NCBI RefSeq assembly: GCF_001514125.1
Contig: NZ_KQ948549.1
Location: 528,705 to 592,704, forward strand
From: Streptomyces longwoodensis
GTDB taxonomy: Bacteria > Actinomycetota > Actinomycetes > Streptomycetales > Streptomycetaceae
Reading direction: 5' to 3'
DNA length: 64,000 bases
The notes under the pieces are model-generated. The model was not told the origin of the DNA, made no database searches, and saw nothing but the letters and a program-made list of their open reading frames with translations. Each line of letters begins with the position of its first letter. Position 1 is the first letter of the stretch. Made by a program: the position numbers and the translations under genes. Below, piece after piece: positions 9,708 to 18,067 of this stretch.

Positions 9708-11203
9708 ACCGGCTCCTCGGTGGTCTCGGTCTCGGGCGTGGTCCCGGTCCCGGGCGTGGCTTCGGTCCCGGGCTCCGGCGCGGTCAGCGGCAGCAGCACC
9801 TGGAAGCGGGTGTCGCCGGGCACCGACTCGACCTGGATGCTGCCGTGGTGCTTGTTGACGACGATCCGCCAGGAGATGTCCAGGCCGAGGCCGGTGCCCT
9901 CGCCGACCGGCTTGGTGGTGAAGAACGGGTCGAAGATCCGGCCGCGGATGTCGGGCGGCACGCCGGGCCCGGTGTCGCGGAACTCGACCAGGACCCGGTC
10001 GCCGTCGCGCGCGGTGCGCACGGTGAGCGTGCCGCCGTCCCCGTCGCCGTCCATGGCGAAGACCGCGTTGTCGACGAGGTTCGTCCACACCTGGTTGAGC
10101 TCCGCCGGGTAGGCGGGCACCGGCGGGAGCGTGCGGTCGTAGTCCTTGACCACCTGGATGCGCTGCCCGATCTTCCCGGAGAGCATCACCAGGGTGCTGT
10201 CGAGCAGTTCGTGGACGTCGACCACCCGGTAGGGGGCGCGGTCGAGCTGCGAGTACTGCTTGGCGGCGTCCACGAGGTGCGAGATGCGGGTGGTGGAGTC
10301 CGCGATCTCGTCCATCAACAGCTCGGTCTCGACGGTGTAGTTGAGCCACCCGACGGCCCCGGGCAGGATCTCCGCGTCCACCGTGGCGGCGACCTGCTCC
10401 AGCCAGTCCACGTCGAGACCGGCCTGCACGAAGGTCGGCGCGATCCGCCAGCCCTCGGCGATGTCGTGGTCGTCGAGCCAGTCGGTGAGGGTGTCCTCCC
10501 GGTCGGACGCCTCCAGCGGGCTCAACGTCGGGGCCTTGGCGACCCGTTCGGCCGTGCGCTCCTGGATCTCGATGAGCCGGGCCAGCGCCTCGGGGTCGTA
10601 CGCCCCGGAGGCGATGACGCCGAGCTTGTGCCGCATCTTCGCCACCCGCTCGCGCAGCGTGGCCGTGGCACGGACGGCGGCGGCCGCCGGGTTGTTCAGC
10701 TCGTGGGTGAGCCCGGCCGACAACGAGCCGAGCGCGAGCAGCCGTTCGCGCTGCCCGATGGCCCGCTGGGTGTTCTTCGACCCGAAGAACAGGCCCTCCA
10801 GCAGGTGCGCGGCCATCGGGAACCACTCCTGCATGACCGCCGCGAACGACTCGGCGGGCAGCACGAAGAACCGTGTCGGCTCGGTCACCCGCATCGAGTT
10901 GTTGTAGACCTGCGGCACCCGGTCCCCGAGGTAGGCCTGCATGGCGCCCGCGTACACCCCGCGCTGCGAGGTGCGGCTGACCTCGACGTCGTCGCCGCCC
11001 ACCCGGCGGGAGAGCACCACGGTGCCCTCGATCATCACGTAGAAGCAGGTCGCCGGGTCGCCCTCGGTGTAGACGGGCCCCGGCTCGAACCGCTCCACCC
11101 GGCCCTCGGCGCACAGTCGGCCCAGCTGCTCGGGGGACAGCTTCTCGAACAGGAACAGGGAGCCGACCTCACCCGGGCTGCACGGCATCGGCTGCCCGCT
11201 CAT
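9704..11203 (-). CDS. Cyclic-nucleotide-binding-domain sensor histidine kinase
   Basis: A 499-residue soluble histidine kinase. The N-terminal ~130 residues form a cNMP-binding (Crp-like) beta-roll (YTEGDPATCFYVMIEGTVVL). A dimerisation/phosphoacceptor helix has THELNNPAA with H167 as likely phospho-site, and the C-terminal HATPase_c domain has LVDNAVFAMDGDG (N-box), DTGPGVP (G1) and GEGTGLGLD (G2). There is no transmembrane segment, so input is cytoplasmic. Its ATG overlaps the stop of the upstream receiver-flavoprotein gene (ATGA at 11200-11203), and its own stop overlaps the zinc finger gene. The natural partner is the receiver domain encoded just upstream. The C-terminal ~25 residues are a Thr/Glu-rich repeat tail. 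Confidence 0.9.
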   Translation of the reverse strand: MSGQPMPCSPGEVGSLFLFEKLSPEQLGRLCAEGRVERFEPGPVYTEGDPATCFYVMIEGTVVLSRRVGGDDVEVSRTSQRGVYAGAMQAYLGDRVPQVYNNSMRVTEPTRFFVLPAESFAAVMQEWFPMAAHLLEGLFFGSKNTQRAIGQRERLLALGSLSAGLTHELNNPAAAAVRATATLRERVAKMRHKLGVIASGAYDPEALARLIEIQERTAERVAKAPTLSPLEASDREDTLTDWLDDHDIAEGWRIAPTFVQAGLDVDWLEQVAATVDAEILPGAVGWLNYTVETELLMDEIADSTTRISHLVDAAKQYSQLDRAPYRVVDVHELLDSTLVMLSGKIGQRIQVVKDYDRTLPPVPAYPAELNQVWTNLVDNAVFAMDGDGDGGTLTVRTARDGDRVLVEFRDTGPGVPPDIRGRIFDPFFTTKPVGEGTGLGLDISWRIVVNKHHGSIQVESVPGDTRFQVLLPLTAPEPGTEATPGTGTTPETETTEEPV

Positions 11204-12876
11204 GACTGCTCCAGGTAGCGGTGGACGAGCATCACGGCCATGGCTCCCTCTCCTACGGCGGACGCCACGCGCTTGGCGGACTCCGCCCGCGCGTCGCCCG
11301 CCACGAACACGCCGGGGACGTTGGTCTCCAGGTGGTACGGCGGCCGGTCCAGCTCCCAGCCGGCCGGCGGGCGCCCGTCGGTGGTCAGGTCGGGCCCGGC
11401 CAGGATGAACCCGCGCGGGTCGCGCAGCACCGTGCCGTCCAGCCAGTCGGTCAGCGGCGCGGCGCCGATGAACACGAACAGCCACTGGGCGTCGACCAGT
11501 TCGCTCTCCCCCGTCTCCACGTCGCGCAGCGTCAGCTGCTCCAGCCGCTCGGGCCCGTGGGCGGACTCGACGACGGTCCGGGCGCGCACCGAGATGTTCG
11601 GCGCCTCCTCGATCTGCTGGATCAGGTAGTGCGACATGGACGCCGACAGGTCGGCCCCGCGCACCAGCAGTGTCACCGACTTGGCGCCCCTGGCGAGGTA
11701 CATCGCCGCCTGCCCGGCCGAGTTGGCGCCGCCCACGATGTAGACGTCCTGGCCCTGGCAGGCGGGCGCCTCGGTGAGCGCCGAGCCGTAGTACACCCCG
11801 CAGCCGGTGAGGGTGTCGCAGCCGGGCGCCGTCAGCTGGCGGTAGGACACGCCGGTCGCGAGGATCACGCTGTGCGCGGCGATCGCCGATCCGTCGGAGA
11901 ACCGGACCACCCGGGCGGAGCCGTTGACCTCCAGACCGGTCACCTCGCGCGCGGTGAGGATCTCGGCGCCGAACTTGGCGGCCTGCCGCCGCGCCCGGTC
12001 GGTGAGCTGGGCGCCCGAGACGCCGTCGGGGAAGCCGAGGTAGTTCTCGATGCGGGAGCTCTGCCCCGCCTGCCCGCCGGTGGCCGACCGCTCCACCAGC
12101 ACCGTGCGCAGGCCTTCCGACGCCCCGTACACGGCCGAGCCGAGGCCCGCCGGGCCGCCGCCGATCACGACCAGGTCGTAGAACTCGGCGGTCGGCGTGG
12201 TCGCCAGGCCGACGTGCGCGGCCAGCTCGGGCGGGTCCGGCTCGACGAGGGCGCCGCCGTCGGGGGTGACGACCAGCGGCAGCCGCCGTCCGTCCTGCCC
12301 GGCCGCCTTCAGCAGCCGCTGCCCCTCGGGCTCGTCGGAGGAGTACCAGCGGTACGGCACCTGGTTGCGGGCCAGGAACTCGCGGACCTCCGAGGACCGC
12401 GCCGACCAGCGGTGCCCGACCACCTTGGTGCTGGGCACCGGCCGGTGGTCGCTGGTGCGCCACGCCTCCAGCAGGTCGTCCACCACCGGGTAGAGCTTCT
12501 CCTCCGGCGGGTCCCACGGCTTGAGCAGGTAGTGGTCGAGGTCGACGACGTTGATCGCGTCGATCGCCGCGTTGGTGTCCGCGTACGCGGTCAGCAGCAC
12601 CCGGCGCGCGCCCGGGTAGACGTCCAGCGCCTGCTCCAGGAACTCGATGCCGTTCATCTGCGGCATCCGGTAGTCGGCGAGGATCACGGCGACCAGGTCG
12701 CCGCGCAGCTTCAGCTCGCGCAGCGCGTCCAGCGCCGACTCGCCGGACTCCGCGCGCACGACGCGGTACGAGGCGCCGTAGCGCCGCCTGAGGTCACGGG
12801 CGACGGCACGGGAGACACCCGGGTCGTCGTCCACGGTCAGGATGACGGTCCGCGCGGTCTCGGCGGCCTGTGCCAT
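11200..12876 (-). CDS. Response regulator receiver fused to thioredoxin-reductase-like FAD oxidoreductase
   Basis: A 558-residue fusion. Residues 1-~145 are a CheY-type receiver with acidic pocket DDD (16-18), phosphoacceptor D68 (ILADYRMPQMNG) and KPW lysine. Residues ~150-225 resemble a glutaredoxin/thioredoxin-like domain (REFLARNQVPYRWYSSDEPE) with no CxxC. Residues ~230-558 are a thioredoxin-reductase-type flavoprotein with VVIGGGPAGLGSA, RIENYLGFPDG, ILATG and a C-terminal VAGDARAE motif. The redox-active CxxC of true thioredoxin reductases is missing: the position reads TGCGVYYGSAL. It is the first gene of the operon with the cNMP kinase and UBP zinc finger. Probably a phosphorylation-controlled flavoprotein sensor or reductase with a non-thiol acceptor (inference). 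The ATG at 12876 has GGGAG upstream. Confidence 0.9.
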   Translation of the reverse strand: MAQAAETARTVILTVDDDPGVSRAVARDLRRRYGASYRVVRAESGESALDALRELKLRGDLVAVILADYRMPQMNGIEFLEQALDVYPGARRVLLTAYADTNAAIDAINVVDLDHYLLKPWDPPEEKLYPVVDDLLEAWRTSDHRPVPSTKVVGHRWSARSSEVREFLARNQVPYRWYSSDEPEGQRLLKAAGQDGRRLPLVVTPDGGALVEPDPPELAAHVGLATTPTAEFYDLVVIGGGPAGLGSAVYGASEGLRTVLVERSATGGQAGQSSRIENYLGFPDGVSGAQLTDRARRQAAKFGAEILTAREVTGLEVNGSARVVRFSDGSAIAAHSVILATGVSYRQLTAPGCDTLTGCGVYYGSALTEAPACQGQDVYIVGGANSAGQAAMYLARGAKSVTLLVRGADLSASMSHYLIQQIEEAPNISVRARTVVESAHGPERLEQLTLRDVETGESELVDAQWLFVFIGAAPLTDWLDGTVLRDPRGFILAGPDLTTDGRPPAGWELDRPPYHLETNVPGVFVAGDARAESAKRVASAVGEGAMAVMLVHRYLEQS

Positions 12877-13005
12877 ACGTCTCCCACCCCGAGTGATCGG
12901 CAGTGCGGCCGGTGACCCGCCCGGGTCGCCGTGCCGGCTCGCTGCCCATCGTATGTTCGATCGTTCTTTCGTGCCGTGCGGTGCCGTGTCGTACCGTCGC
13001 CGTGC

Positions 13006-13365
13006 TCAGGACGGCCGGCGGGGTCCCAGCACGCAGAACTCGTTGCCCTCGGGGTCGGCGAGCACCACCCAGGGCTCGTCGCCGCTCTGGCCGACGTCGG
13101 CGTGCCGGGCGCCCAGCGCCAGCAGCCGCTCGACCTCCGCCCGCTGGTCGACCGGCCGGAAGTCCAGGTGCAGCCGGTTCTTGCCCGCCTTGCCGTCGGT
13201 GCTGCGGCCGAACAGCAGGCCGGGCAGCCGGTCGGGCGCGGGCCGGATCTCGTATTCGTCGGGGCTGTCGTCGACCACCGCCCAGCCGAGCGCCTCGGCC
13301 CACCAGCGGCCCAGCGCCCGCGGATCGTGCGCGTCGACGACGACCTGCTCCCATTCCAGCGTCAT
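13006..13365 (-). CDS. VOC family protein (glyoxalase/dioxygenase fold)
   Basis: A 119-residue vicinal-oxygen-chelate protein. The beta-alpha-beta-beta-beta modules are recognisable by DPRALGRWWAEALGW, the strand KNRLHLDFRP and the closing DPEGNEFCVLGP. Such single-domain proteins bind a metal through His/Glu and include glyoxalase-like enzymes and antibiotic-binding proteins; the substrate here is unknown. The ATG at 13365 gives the standard MTLEWEQVVVDA beginning; an upstream in-frame GTG at 13395 would add ten atypical residues. It is divergent from the universal stress protein gene. Confidence 0.85.
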   Translation of the reverse strand: MTLEWEQVVVDAHDPRALGRWWAEALGWAVVDDSPDEYEIRPAPDRLPGLLFGRSTDGKAGKNRLHLDFRPVDQRAEVERLLALGARHADVGQSGDEPWVVLADPEGNEFCVLGPRRPS

Positions 13366-13468
13366 GACGGTCAGCGTAGGCACGGTGGGGAACACTGTGC
13401 GAGACGTTTTCGATCACGCCACCCATGACACGCACGCACACGTGCACACGAACACGAGGAGCAGCCGC

Positions 13469-14341
13469 ATGACGGGCCCCATCACCGCGGGAGTCGACGG
13501 GACGGACGAGAGCCTCGCCGCGCTCGCCTGGGCGGCCCGGGAGGCCGTACGACGGGACGCGGCGCTGCGCGTGGTGCACGTCTGGGAGTTCCAGCCGCAC
13601 GCGGCGCCCGACGTCGCGGACCGCGCCTCCCAGGAGAGCTGGGTCCGCGAGGGCGTCGCCGGGGCCGTGCGCACGGTCGCCGAGCGGCACCCCGCGCTGG
13701 AGGTGACCACCGACGTGCTGGAGGGACCGCCCGCCGACACGCTCCTGGAGGCCGCCCGGGACGCCGGGATGCTGGTCCTCGGCTCGCGCGGCCACGGCCC
13801 GGTCGTCGGGTTCCTGCTGGGCTCGGTCGGCCAACAGGCGATCACCGAGGCCGCCTGCCCCGTGGTGTCGGTGCGCTCCGGCGACAAGGCGTCCGACGAG
13901 GTGGCCGGGCACGAGGTCGTCGTCGGCCAGCAGGGCGGGCCCGAGGACAGCGCGGCCGCCCTGCGGTTCGCCTTCGAGACGGCCGCCGCGCGCGGCGCGT
14001 CGGTGCGGGCCGTCCGGGCCTGGACGCTGCCGCCGGTGTTCGCCTACAGCCCCGGCTCGCTGCGGCTGCTCGACGAGGCGGGCGGCCTGGAGCCGTTCGA
14101 GCGGCAGGCGCTCGGGGCGGTGCTGGCGCCCTGGCGGGAGCGGTTCCCGGACGTGCCGGTCGTCGAGCACGTGGAGATGGGCAGCGCGGCCGAGGTGCTG
14201 CTGTCGGTGTCCGGGCGGGCCCAGCTGCTGGTCGTCGGCCGCCGCGCGCACCGCACCGCCATCGGCGCCCGGATCGGCTCCGTGGCGCACGGGATGCTGC
14301 ACCACGCCGACTGCCCGGTGGCGGTCGTCCCGCCGCGGTGA
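13469..14341 (+). CDS. Universal stress protein, tandem USP domains
   Basis: A 290-residue protein with two USP (Rossmann-like) domains, about 1-137 and 145-290. Each carries an ATP-binding G-x2-G-x9-G-S type motif: GSRGHGPVVGFLLGSVGQ in the first and GRRAHRTAIGARIGSVAHG in the second. Tandem USPs of this type are ATP-binding stress and hypoxia proteins in actinobacteria. The ATG at 13469 follows a strong CGAGGAG at 13455-13461. Cytoplasmic; single gene; convergent with the DUF4032 gene. Confidence 0.92.
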   Translation: MTGPITAGVDGTDESLAALAWAAREAVRRDAALRVVHVWEFQPHAAPDVADRASQESWVREGVAGAVRTVAERHPALEVTTDVLEGPPADTLLEAARDAGMLVLGSRGHGPVVGFLLGSVGQQAITEAACPVVSVRSGDKASDEVAGHEVVVGQQGGPEDSAAALRFAFETAAARGASVRAVRAWTLPPVFAYSPGSLRLLDEAGGLEPFERQALGAVLAPWRERFPDVPVVEHVEMGSAAEVLLSVSGRAQLLVVGRRAHRTAIGARIGSVAHGMLHHADCPVAVVPPR

Positions 14342-14366
14342 CCCGGGGCGTCGGCGCGGCCGCGGC

Positions 14367-15614
14367 TCAGTCCTCGGGGACGGCCGGCTCCAGGGTCTGC
14401 AGGGTCTCGCGGGCCTTGGGCAGGATCTTGGTGATGTAGTCCTCGACGGCCGTGTCCAGCCCGATGTCGTGCTGGGCGCGCTCGGACAGGTACCAGCGGT
14501 GCTCCAGCAGCTCGTGGTAGATCTCCGCCGGGTCCATCGAGCCGCGCAGCTCGACCGGCACGGCGCGCACGGTGGGGCGGAACACGTCCCGCACCCACCG
14601 GTGAGCCAGCACCTCGGGGCGGGCGGCGAGCGGGTCGCCCGGGGCGTGGTCGTCCTGGGTGGCCATCCAGCTCTCCAGGTCGTTCAGCAGCCGCCGCGCC
14701 TGGTTCTCCTCGGCGTCCAGGCCGGTCAGCCGCAACAGCTGGCGCTGGTGGTGGCCGGCGTCGACGACCTTCGGCACGAAGGTGACCGTGTCGCCGCGGG
14801 AGGAGTGCTCGATCTGCATCTCGGCCACGTCGAAGCCGAGGTCGTTGAGCCGGCGGATCCGGCGCTCGATGTAGTGGTACTTGCCCGCCGGGTAGACCGA
14901 GGTGCGGGTCAGCTCCTCCCACAGGCCCTGGTAGCGGGCGCAGATCTCCCGGCCGAACTCGACCGGGTCGACCGACGGGTGCAGCGCGCCGGACGCCTCC
15001 AGGTCGAGCAGTTCCCCGCTGATGTTCACCCGGGCCAGGTCGAGGTCGTAGTCGCGCTGGCCGGGGCTCAGCCGGGGGTGCAGGTCGCCGGTCTCGGCGT
15101 CCACGAGGTAGGCGGCGTAGGCGCCCGCGTCGCGCCGGAACAGCGTGTTGGACAGGGAGCAGTCGCCCCACGCGAACCCCGCCAGGTGCAGGCGCACCAG
15201 CAGCACCGCGAGGGCGTCCATCAGCCGGTGCATGGTCGCGGGCCGCATGGTCGTCTCGAACATCGAGCGGTACGGCATGGAGCCGCCCAGGTGCCGGGTG
15301 ACGAGCACCGGTTCCAGGGGCTCGCCGGACCTGTCGGTGCGGCCGGTGACCACGGCGAGCGGGTCCACGGCGGGGATGCCGAGCCGGTCGAGGTCGCGCA
15401 GCAGCTCGTACTCGCGCAGCGCGGGCCGCTCGGCGAGCTCCTTGACGGCGATGACCTCCTCGCCGGCGCGGGCGTAGCGCACGACGTGGCGGGAGATGCC
15501 GCGGGGCAGGGGGACCAGGACGTCCTCCGGCCACTCCTCCAGCGGGAGCTGCCAGGGCAGTTCCAGGAGGACGGCCGGGTGCTCCGGGTTGGTCGCGCTG
15601 ATCTGCAAGGCCAT
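14367..15614 (-). CDS. DUF4032 domain protein with lipopolysaccharide-kinase-like fold
   Basis: A 415-residue protein of the DUF4032 family. The N-terminal half looks like a Kdo/WaaP-type small kinase fold: an invariant lysine in EVIAVKELAER and a catalytic-loop-like segment GFAWGDCSLSNTLFR, with YLVDAETGDLHP as a DFG-like position. The C-terminal half (~270-400) is the DUF4032 domain proper. Phosphotransferase activity is plausible but unproven. The start ATG lies 9 bases after the stop of the upstream MBL hydrolase gene, so the two form an operon. Confidence 0.85.
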   Translation of the reverse strand: MALQISATNPEHPAVLLELPWQLPLEEWPEDVLVPLPRGISRHVVRYARAGEEVIAVKELAERPALREYELLRDLDRLGIPAVDPLAVVTGRTDRSGEPLEPVLVTRHLGGSMPYRSMFETTMRPATMHRLMDALAVLLVRLHLAGFAWGDCSLSNTLFRRDAGAYAAYLVDAETGDLHPRLSPGQRDYDLDLARVNISGELLDLEASGALHPSVDPVEFGREICARYQGLWEELTRTSVYPAGKYHYIERRIRRLNDLGFDVAEMQIEHSSRGDTVTFVPKVVDAGHHQRQLLRLTGLDAEENQARRLLNDLESWMATQDDHAPGDPLAARPEVLAHRWVRDVFRPTVRAVPVELRGSMDPAEIYHELLEHRWYLSERAQHDIGLDTAVEDYITKILPKARETLQTLEPAVPED

Positions 15615-15623
15615 GGCCCGACC

Positions 15624-16388
15624 CTAAAGGGCGCGTTCCCGGGCTTGGAGCGCGGCGTCGCGCACGGAGCCACGGTGGACCGGGCCGTGGCCGGGGAGCA
15701 GGACGTCGGCGTCCAGGTCCTCGAACACCGCGAGGGAGGCCACGGAGCGCTCCCGCTCGTGGTGGAACATGTCGGGCAGCAGCTGCGGCCCCTGGACGCG
15801 GGACGTCGGGTGCCCGCTGACCAGGGCGTCTCCGGAGACCACCACGCCCGCCTCGGGCAGGTGGTAGGCGCAGTGGCCCAGGGTGTGGCCGGGTGTGTGC
15901 ACCGGCACGGGGCGCCTGGGCAGGTCGAGCGGGCCGGGCGAGCCCTGCGTGCTGTCGGACGGGAACGGCGCCGGTTCGGTCACCGGCACGTGCGCGGTCC
16001 CGCCCGAGCGGATCGCGTGCACGGCCCAGGGGAGCACCCCGGGCCGCCAGCCGTTCCTGAGCACCGTCCCGACGCTCACCTGGTGCAGGAAGTCCCGCCG
16101 GGCGTGCGGCACTTCGGCCTCGTGCAGGAGGACGGGGGTGCCGTGGGCGGCGCGCAGGTACTCGGCCGAGCCGAGGTGGTCGGTGTGCGCGTGGGTGATC
16201 AGCACGGCGGCCACCGCCTCCGGTGAACTGCCCACCGCCGCCAGGGACTCCAGGAGCAGCGCGCGGTCACCGGGATACCCGGTGTCGATGAGGGTGACGG
16301 CGTCGCCCTCGCCGAGGATCACCCAGTTGGTGTTGCTGCCGTGCACCAGGTGGATGCCGTCGCCGACCTGCCGGATGTCTGCGCCCAT
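15624..16388 (-). CDS. MBL-fold metallo-hydrolase
   Basis: A 254-residue metallo-beta-lactamase-fold hydrolase. The zinc motif H-x-H-x-D-H is THAHTDHLG near residue 80; other ligands are HTPGHTLGH, SGDALVSG and LLPGHGPVH. It is of the glyoxalase II / lactonase-like group; substrate unknown. The ATG at 16388 starts MGADIRQVGDGIHLVHG, the expected first strand. Just upstream lies a 17-bp tandem repeat. It is followed 9 bases later by the DUF4032 gene. Confidence 0.88.
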   Translation of the reverse strand: MGADIRQVGDGIHLVHGSNTNWVILGEGDAVTLIDTGYPGDRALLLESLAAVGSSPEAVAAVLITHAHTDHLGSAEYLRAAHGTPVLLHEAEVPHARRDFLHQVSVGTVLRNGWRPGVLPWAVHAIRSGGTAHVPVTEPAPFPSDSTQGSPGPLDLPRRPVPVHTPGHTLGHCAYHLPEAGVVVSGDALVSGHPTSRVQGPQLLPDMFHHERERSVASLAVFEDLDADVLLPGHGPVHRGSVRDAALQARERAL

Positions 16389-16407
16389 GGCCGTCCCGTC
16401 GGAAGTG

Positions 16408-16451
16408 GGTGGAGCGTGGAAGGGGGTGGAGCGTGGAAGGGGGTGGAGCGT
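16408..16451. repeat. 17-bp direct tandem repeat (about 2.6 copies)
   Basis: The unit GGTGGAGCGTGGAAGGG starts at 16408, 16425 and 16442 with exact 17-base spacing, the last copy being partial. It sits directly upstream of the MBL hydrolase start, within its 5' leader or promoter region, so copy-number variation could alter expression. It is not CRISPR-like. Confidence 0.85.
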
Positions 16452-16526
16452 TGCGGAGTTGCGGACGTGCGGGGGACAGCAAAGCAGAGTCGTCCGCGGC
16501 ACCGCTCCCGGGGGGCTGCCCCGGGC

Positions 16527-17159
16527 TCAGCGCACGCCCCGCGGGCGGAACTGGACGCTGATGCGCGGGCCGCTCGCCCGGGTGCTCTTGGGGACGCAGT
16601 GCTCCCAGGTGCGCTGGCAGGAGCCGCCCATGACGATCAGGTCGCCGTGGCCCAGCGGGCGCCGCACCGTCTGCCCGCCGCCGTGCGCGGGGCGCAGCAG
16701 CAGGTCGCGCGGGGCGCCGACGGAGAGGATCGCGACCATGGTGTCCTGCCGGGCGCCGCGGCCGATGCGGTCGCCGTGCCAGGCCACGCTGTCCCGGCCG
16801 TCGCGGTAGTGGCACAGGCCCGCCGTGACGAACGGCTCGCCCAGCTCCTCGGCGTAGTGCGCGCTGAGCGCGGCGCGGGCCTCGTCGAGCACCGGGTGGG
16901 GGAGCGGGTCCTCGGCGCCGTAGAAGGCCAGCAGGCGCGGGACGGCCACGACGTTGTCGTACATCTGGCGGCGCTCCTCGCGCCACGGGACGCCCTCGGC
17001 CAGCTCCTCGAACAGGACGTCGGAACCGGTGAGCCAGCCGGGCAGCACGTCGATCCAGGCGCCCGCGCCGAGCACGGTGCGGCGGATGCCGTCGAGCGTG
17101 CCGAGCCGCAGGTCCTCGGCCTGGTCGAAGAGGGAGCCCTGGAGGTGGTGCCTGGTCAT
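16527..17159 (-). CDS. alkB: AlkB-type Fe(II)/2-oxoglutarate dioxygenase
   Basis: A 210-residue AlkB-family oxidative demethylase, expected to repair N-alkylated DNA bases using Fe(II) and 2-oxoglutarate. Iron ligands are the HxD pair H128/D130 (AWHGDRIG) and distal H187 (WEHCVPKS). The 2-oxoglutarate-binding arginines are in GPRISVQFRPR (R199, R205). The ATG at 17159 gives MTRHHLQGSLFDQ, a standard start. It is divergently transcribed from a TetR regulator, and two palindromes in the 157-base gap could serve both promoters. Confidence 0.92.
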   Translation of the reverse strand: MTRHHLQGSLFDQAEDLRLGTLDGIRRTVLGAGAWIDVLPGWLTGSDVLFEELAEGVPWREERRQMYDNVVAVPRLLAFYGAEDPLPHPVLDEARAALSAHYAEELGEPFVTAGLCHYRDGRDSVAWHGDRIGRGARQDTMVAILSVGAPRDLLLRPAHGGGQTVRRPLGHGDLIVMGGSCQRTWEHCVPKSTRASGPRISVQFRPRGVR

Positions 17160-17237
17160 GGATCCAGCGTACTCCTTAATCGAAAATGTGTTCCCTTCGC
17201 TGGTGTCGCAGCCGTTTTCCCCGCTCCGGGGGCTGTT

Positions 17238-17255
17238 CGATACACCGGTGTATCG
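17238..17255. promoter_or_regulatory. TetR-type operator, perfect 18-bp palindrome
   Basis: CGATACACCGGTGTATCG is a perfect 18-base palindrome in the alkB-tetR divergent gap, 62 bases before the tetR ATG. TetR-family repressors usually bind such palindromes next to their own gene. The assignment is by position and symmetry. Confidence 0.65.
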
Positions 17256-17274
17256 GATACGTTCCCGTATCCGA
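17253..17274. promoter_or_regulatory. Second operator-like inverted repeat
   Basis: TCGGATACG-TTCC-CGTATCCGA: 9-base perfect arms with a 4-base spacer, overlapping the end of the first palindrome. Both sites share the GATAC/GTATC core, so they may be two half-related sites for one TetR dimer pair. An 11-base direct repeat ATCCGACGACC follows at 17269 and 17284. Confidence 0.55.
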
Positions 17275-17316
17275 CGACCTGAGATCCGACGACCCGACGC
17301 CCGCGGAGGTGAGCCC

Positions 17317-17997
17317 ATGGACGACGGCGCCAGGCGCGTCACCCGGCGCCGGGTCCGCACCCGCGCCCGGCTGCTCGACGCGGCGTTCGCGGTGTTCGCC
17401 GCCAAGGGGTTCGGACGGGTGTCGATCGAGGAGGTCTGCGAGGCCGCCGGCTTCAGCCGGGGCGCCTTCTACTCCAACTTCACGACCCTCGACGAGCTGT
17501 TCTTCGCCCTCTACCAGGAGCGCGCCGACCTCATCGCCCGGCAGGTCGCCGACGCCCTCGCCCAGGACGGGCCGGGCCTCGACGTGCCCGCCGCCGTGGA
17601 CCGGGTCACCGAGGTGCTCCTCCTGGACGTGGACTGGCTGCTGGTCAAGACCGACTTCCTGGTGCGCGCGGCGCGCGAGCCCGCCGTCGCCCGGTCGCTC
17701 CTCGACCACCGCGCGCTACTGCGCCGGGCCGTCGCGGACCGGCTCGCCCGCGCGCAGGGCCCCACCCCGCTGCCCGCCGCGCTCGGCGACGCCGAGGGCG
17801 CCGCCCGGGCCGTGGTCGCCGCCTACGACGGCGTGACCACCCAACTGCTGCTGGACAAGGACGTGGAGGCCGCGCGCGCGTGGCTCAAGCAGCTCCTCAC
17901 GGCCCTGCTGGCCGCGCCCCCCGTGCCGCCACCGGACACCCAGGCCCAGGACCCCGCCCAGGCCCCCGCCCACGCACCGTCGACGCACGGTCGATGA
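17317..17997 (+). CDS. TetR/AcrR family transcriptional regulator
   Basis: A 226-residue repressor. The N-terminal TetR helix-turn-helix is clear: RTRARLLDAAFAVFAAKGF, then SIEEVCEAAGFSRGAFYSNF at about 40-60. The C-terminal ligand domain is generic, with a long Ala/Pro tail. The ATG at 17317 has GGAGGTGAG upstream. The FAD dehydrogenase gene follows 70 bases later on the same strand, and alkB is divergent. Likely targets are itself, the dehydrogenase and possibly alkB, through the two palindromes upstream. The inducer may be a lipid or steroid-like molecule given the dehydrogenase (inference). Confidence 0.9.
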   Translation: MDDGARRVTRRRVRTRARLLDAAFAVFAAKGFGRVSIEEVCEAAGFSRGAFYSNFTTLDELFFALYQERADLIARQVADALAQDGPGLDVPAAVDRVTEVLLLDVDWLLVKTDFLVRAAREPAVARSLLDHRALLRRAVADRLARAQGPTPLPAALGDAEGAARAVVAAYDGVTTQLLLDKDVEAARAWLKQLLTALLAAPPVPPPDTQAQDPAQAPAHAPSTHGR

Positions 17998-18067
17998 ACC
18001 CCGGGTCGAACCCGGGAAGCACCCCAGGGGTAAGGACCCCGAGAACCCCAGGAAGGAACGGACGCCC

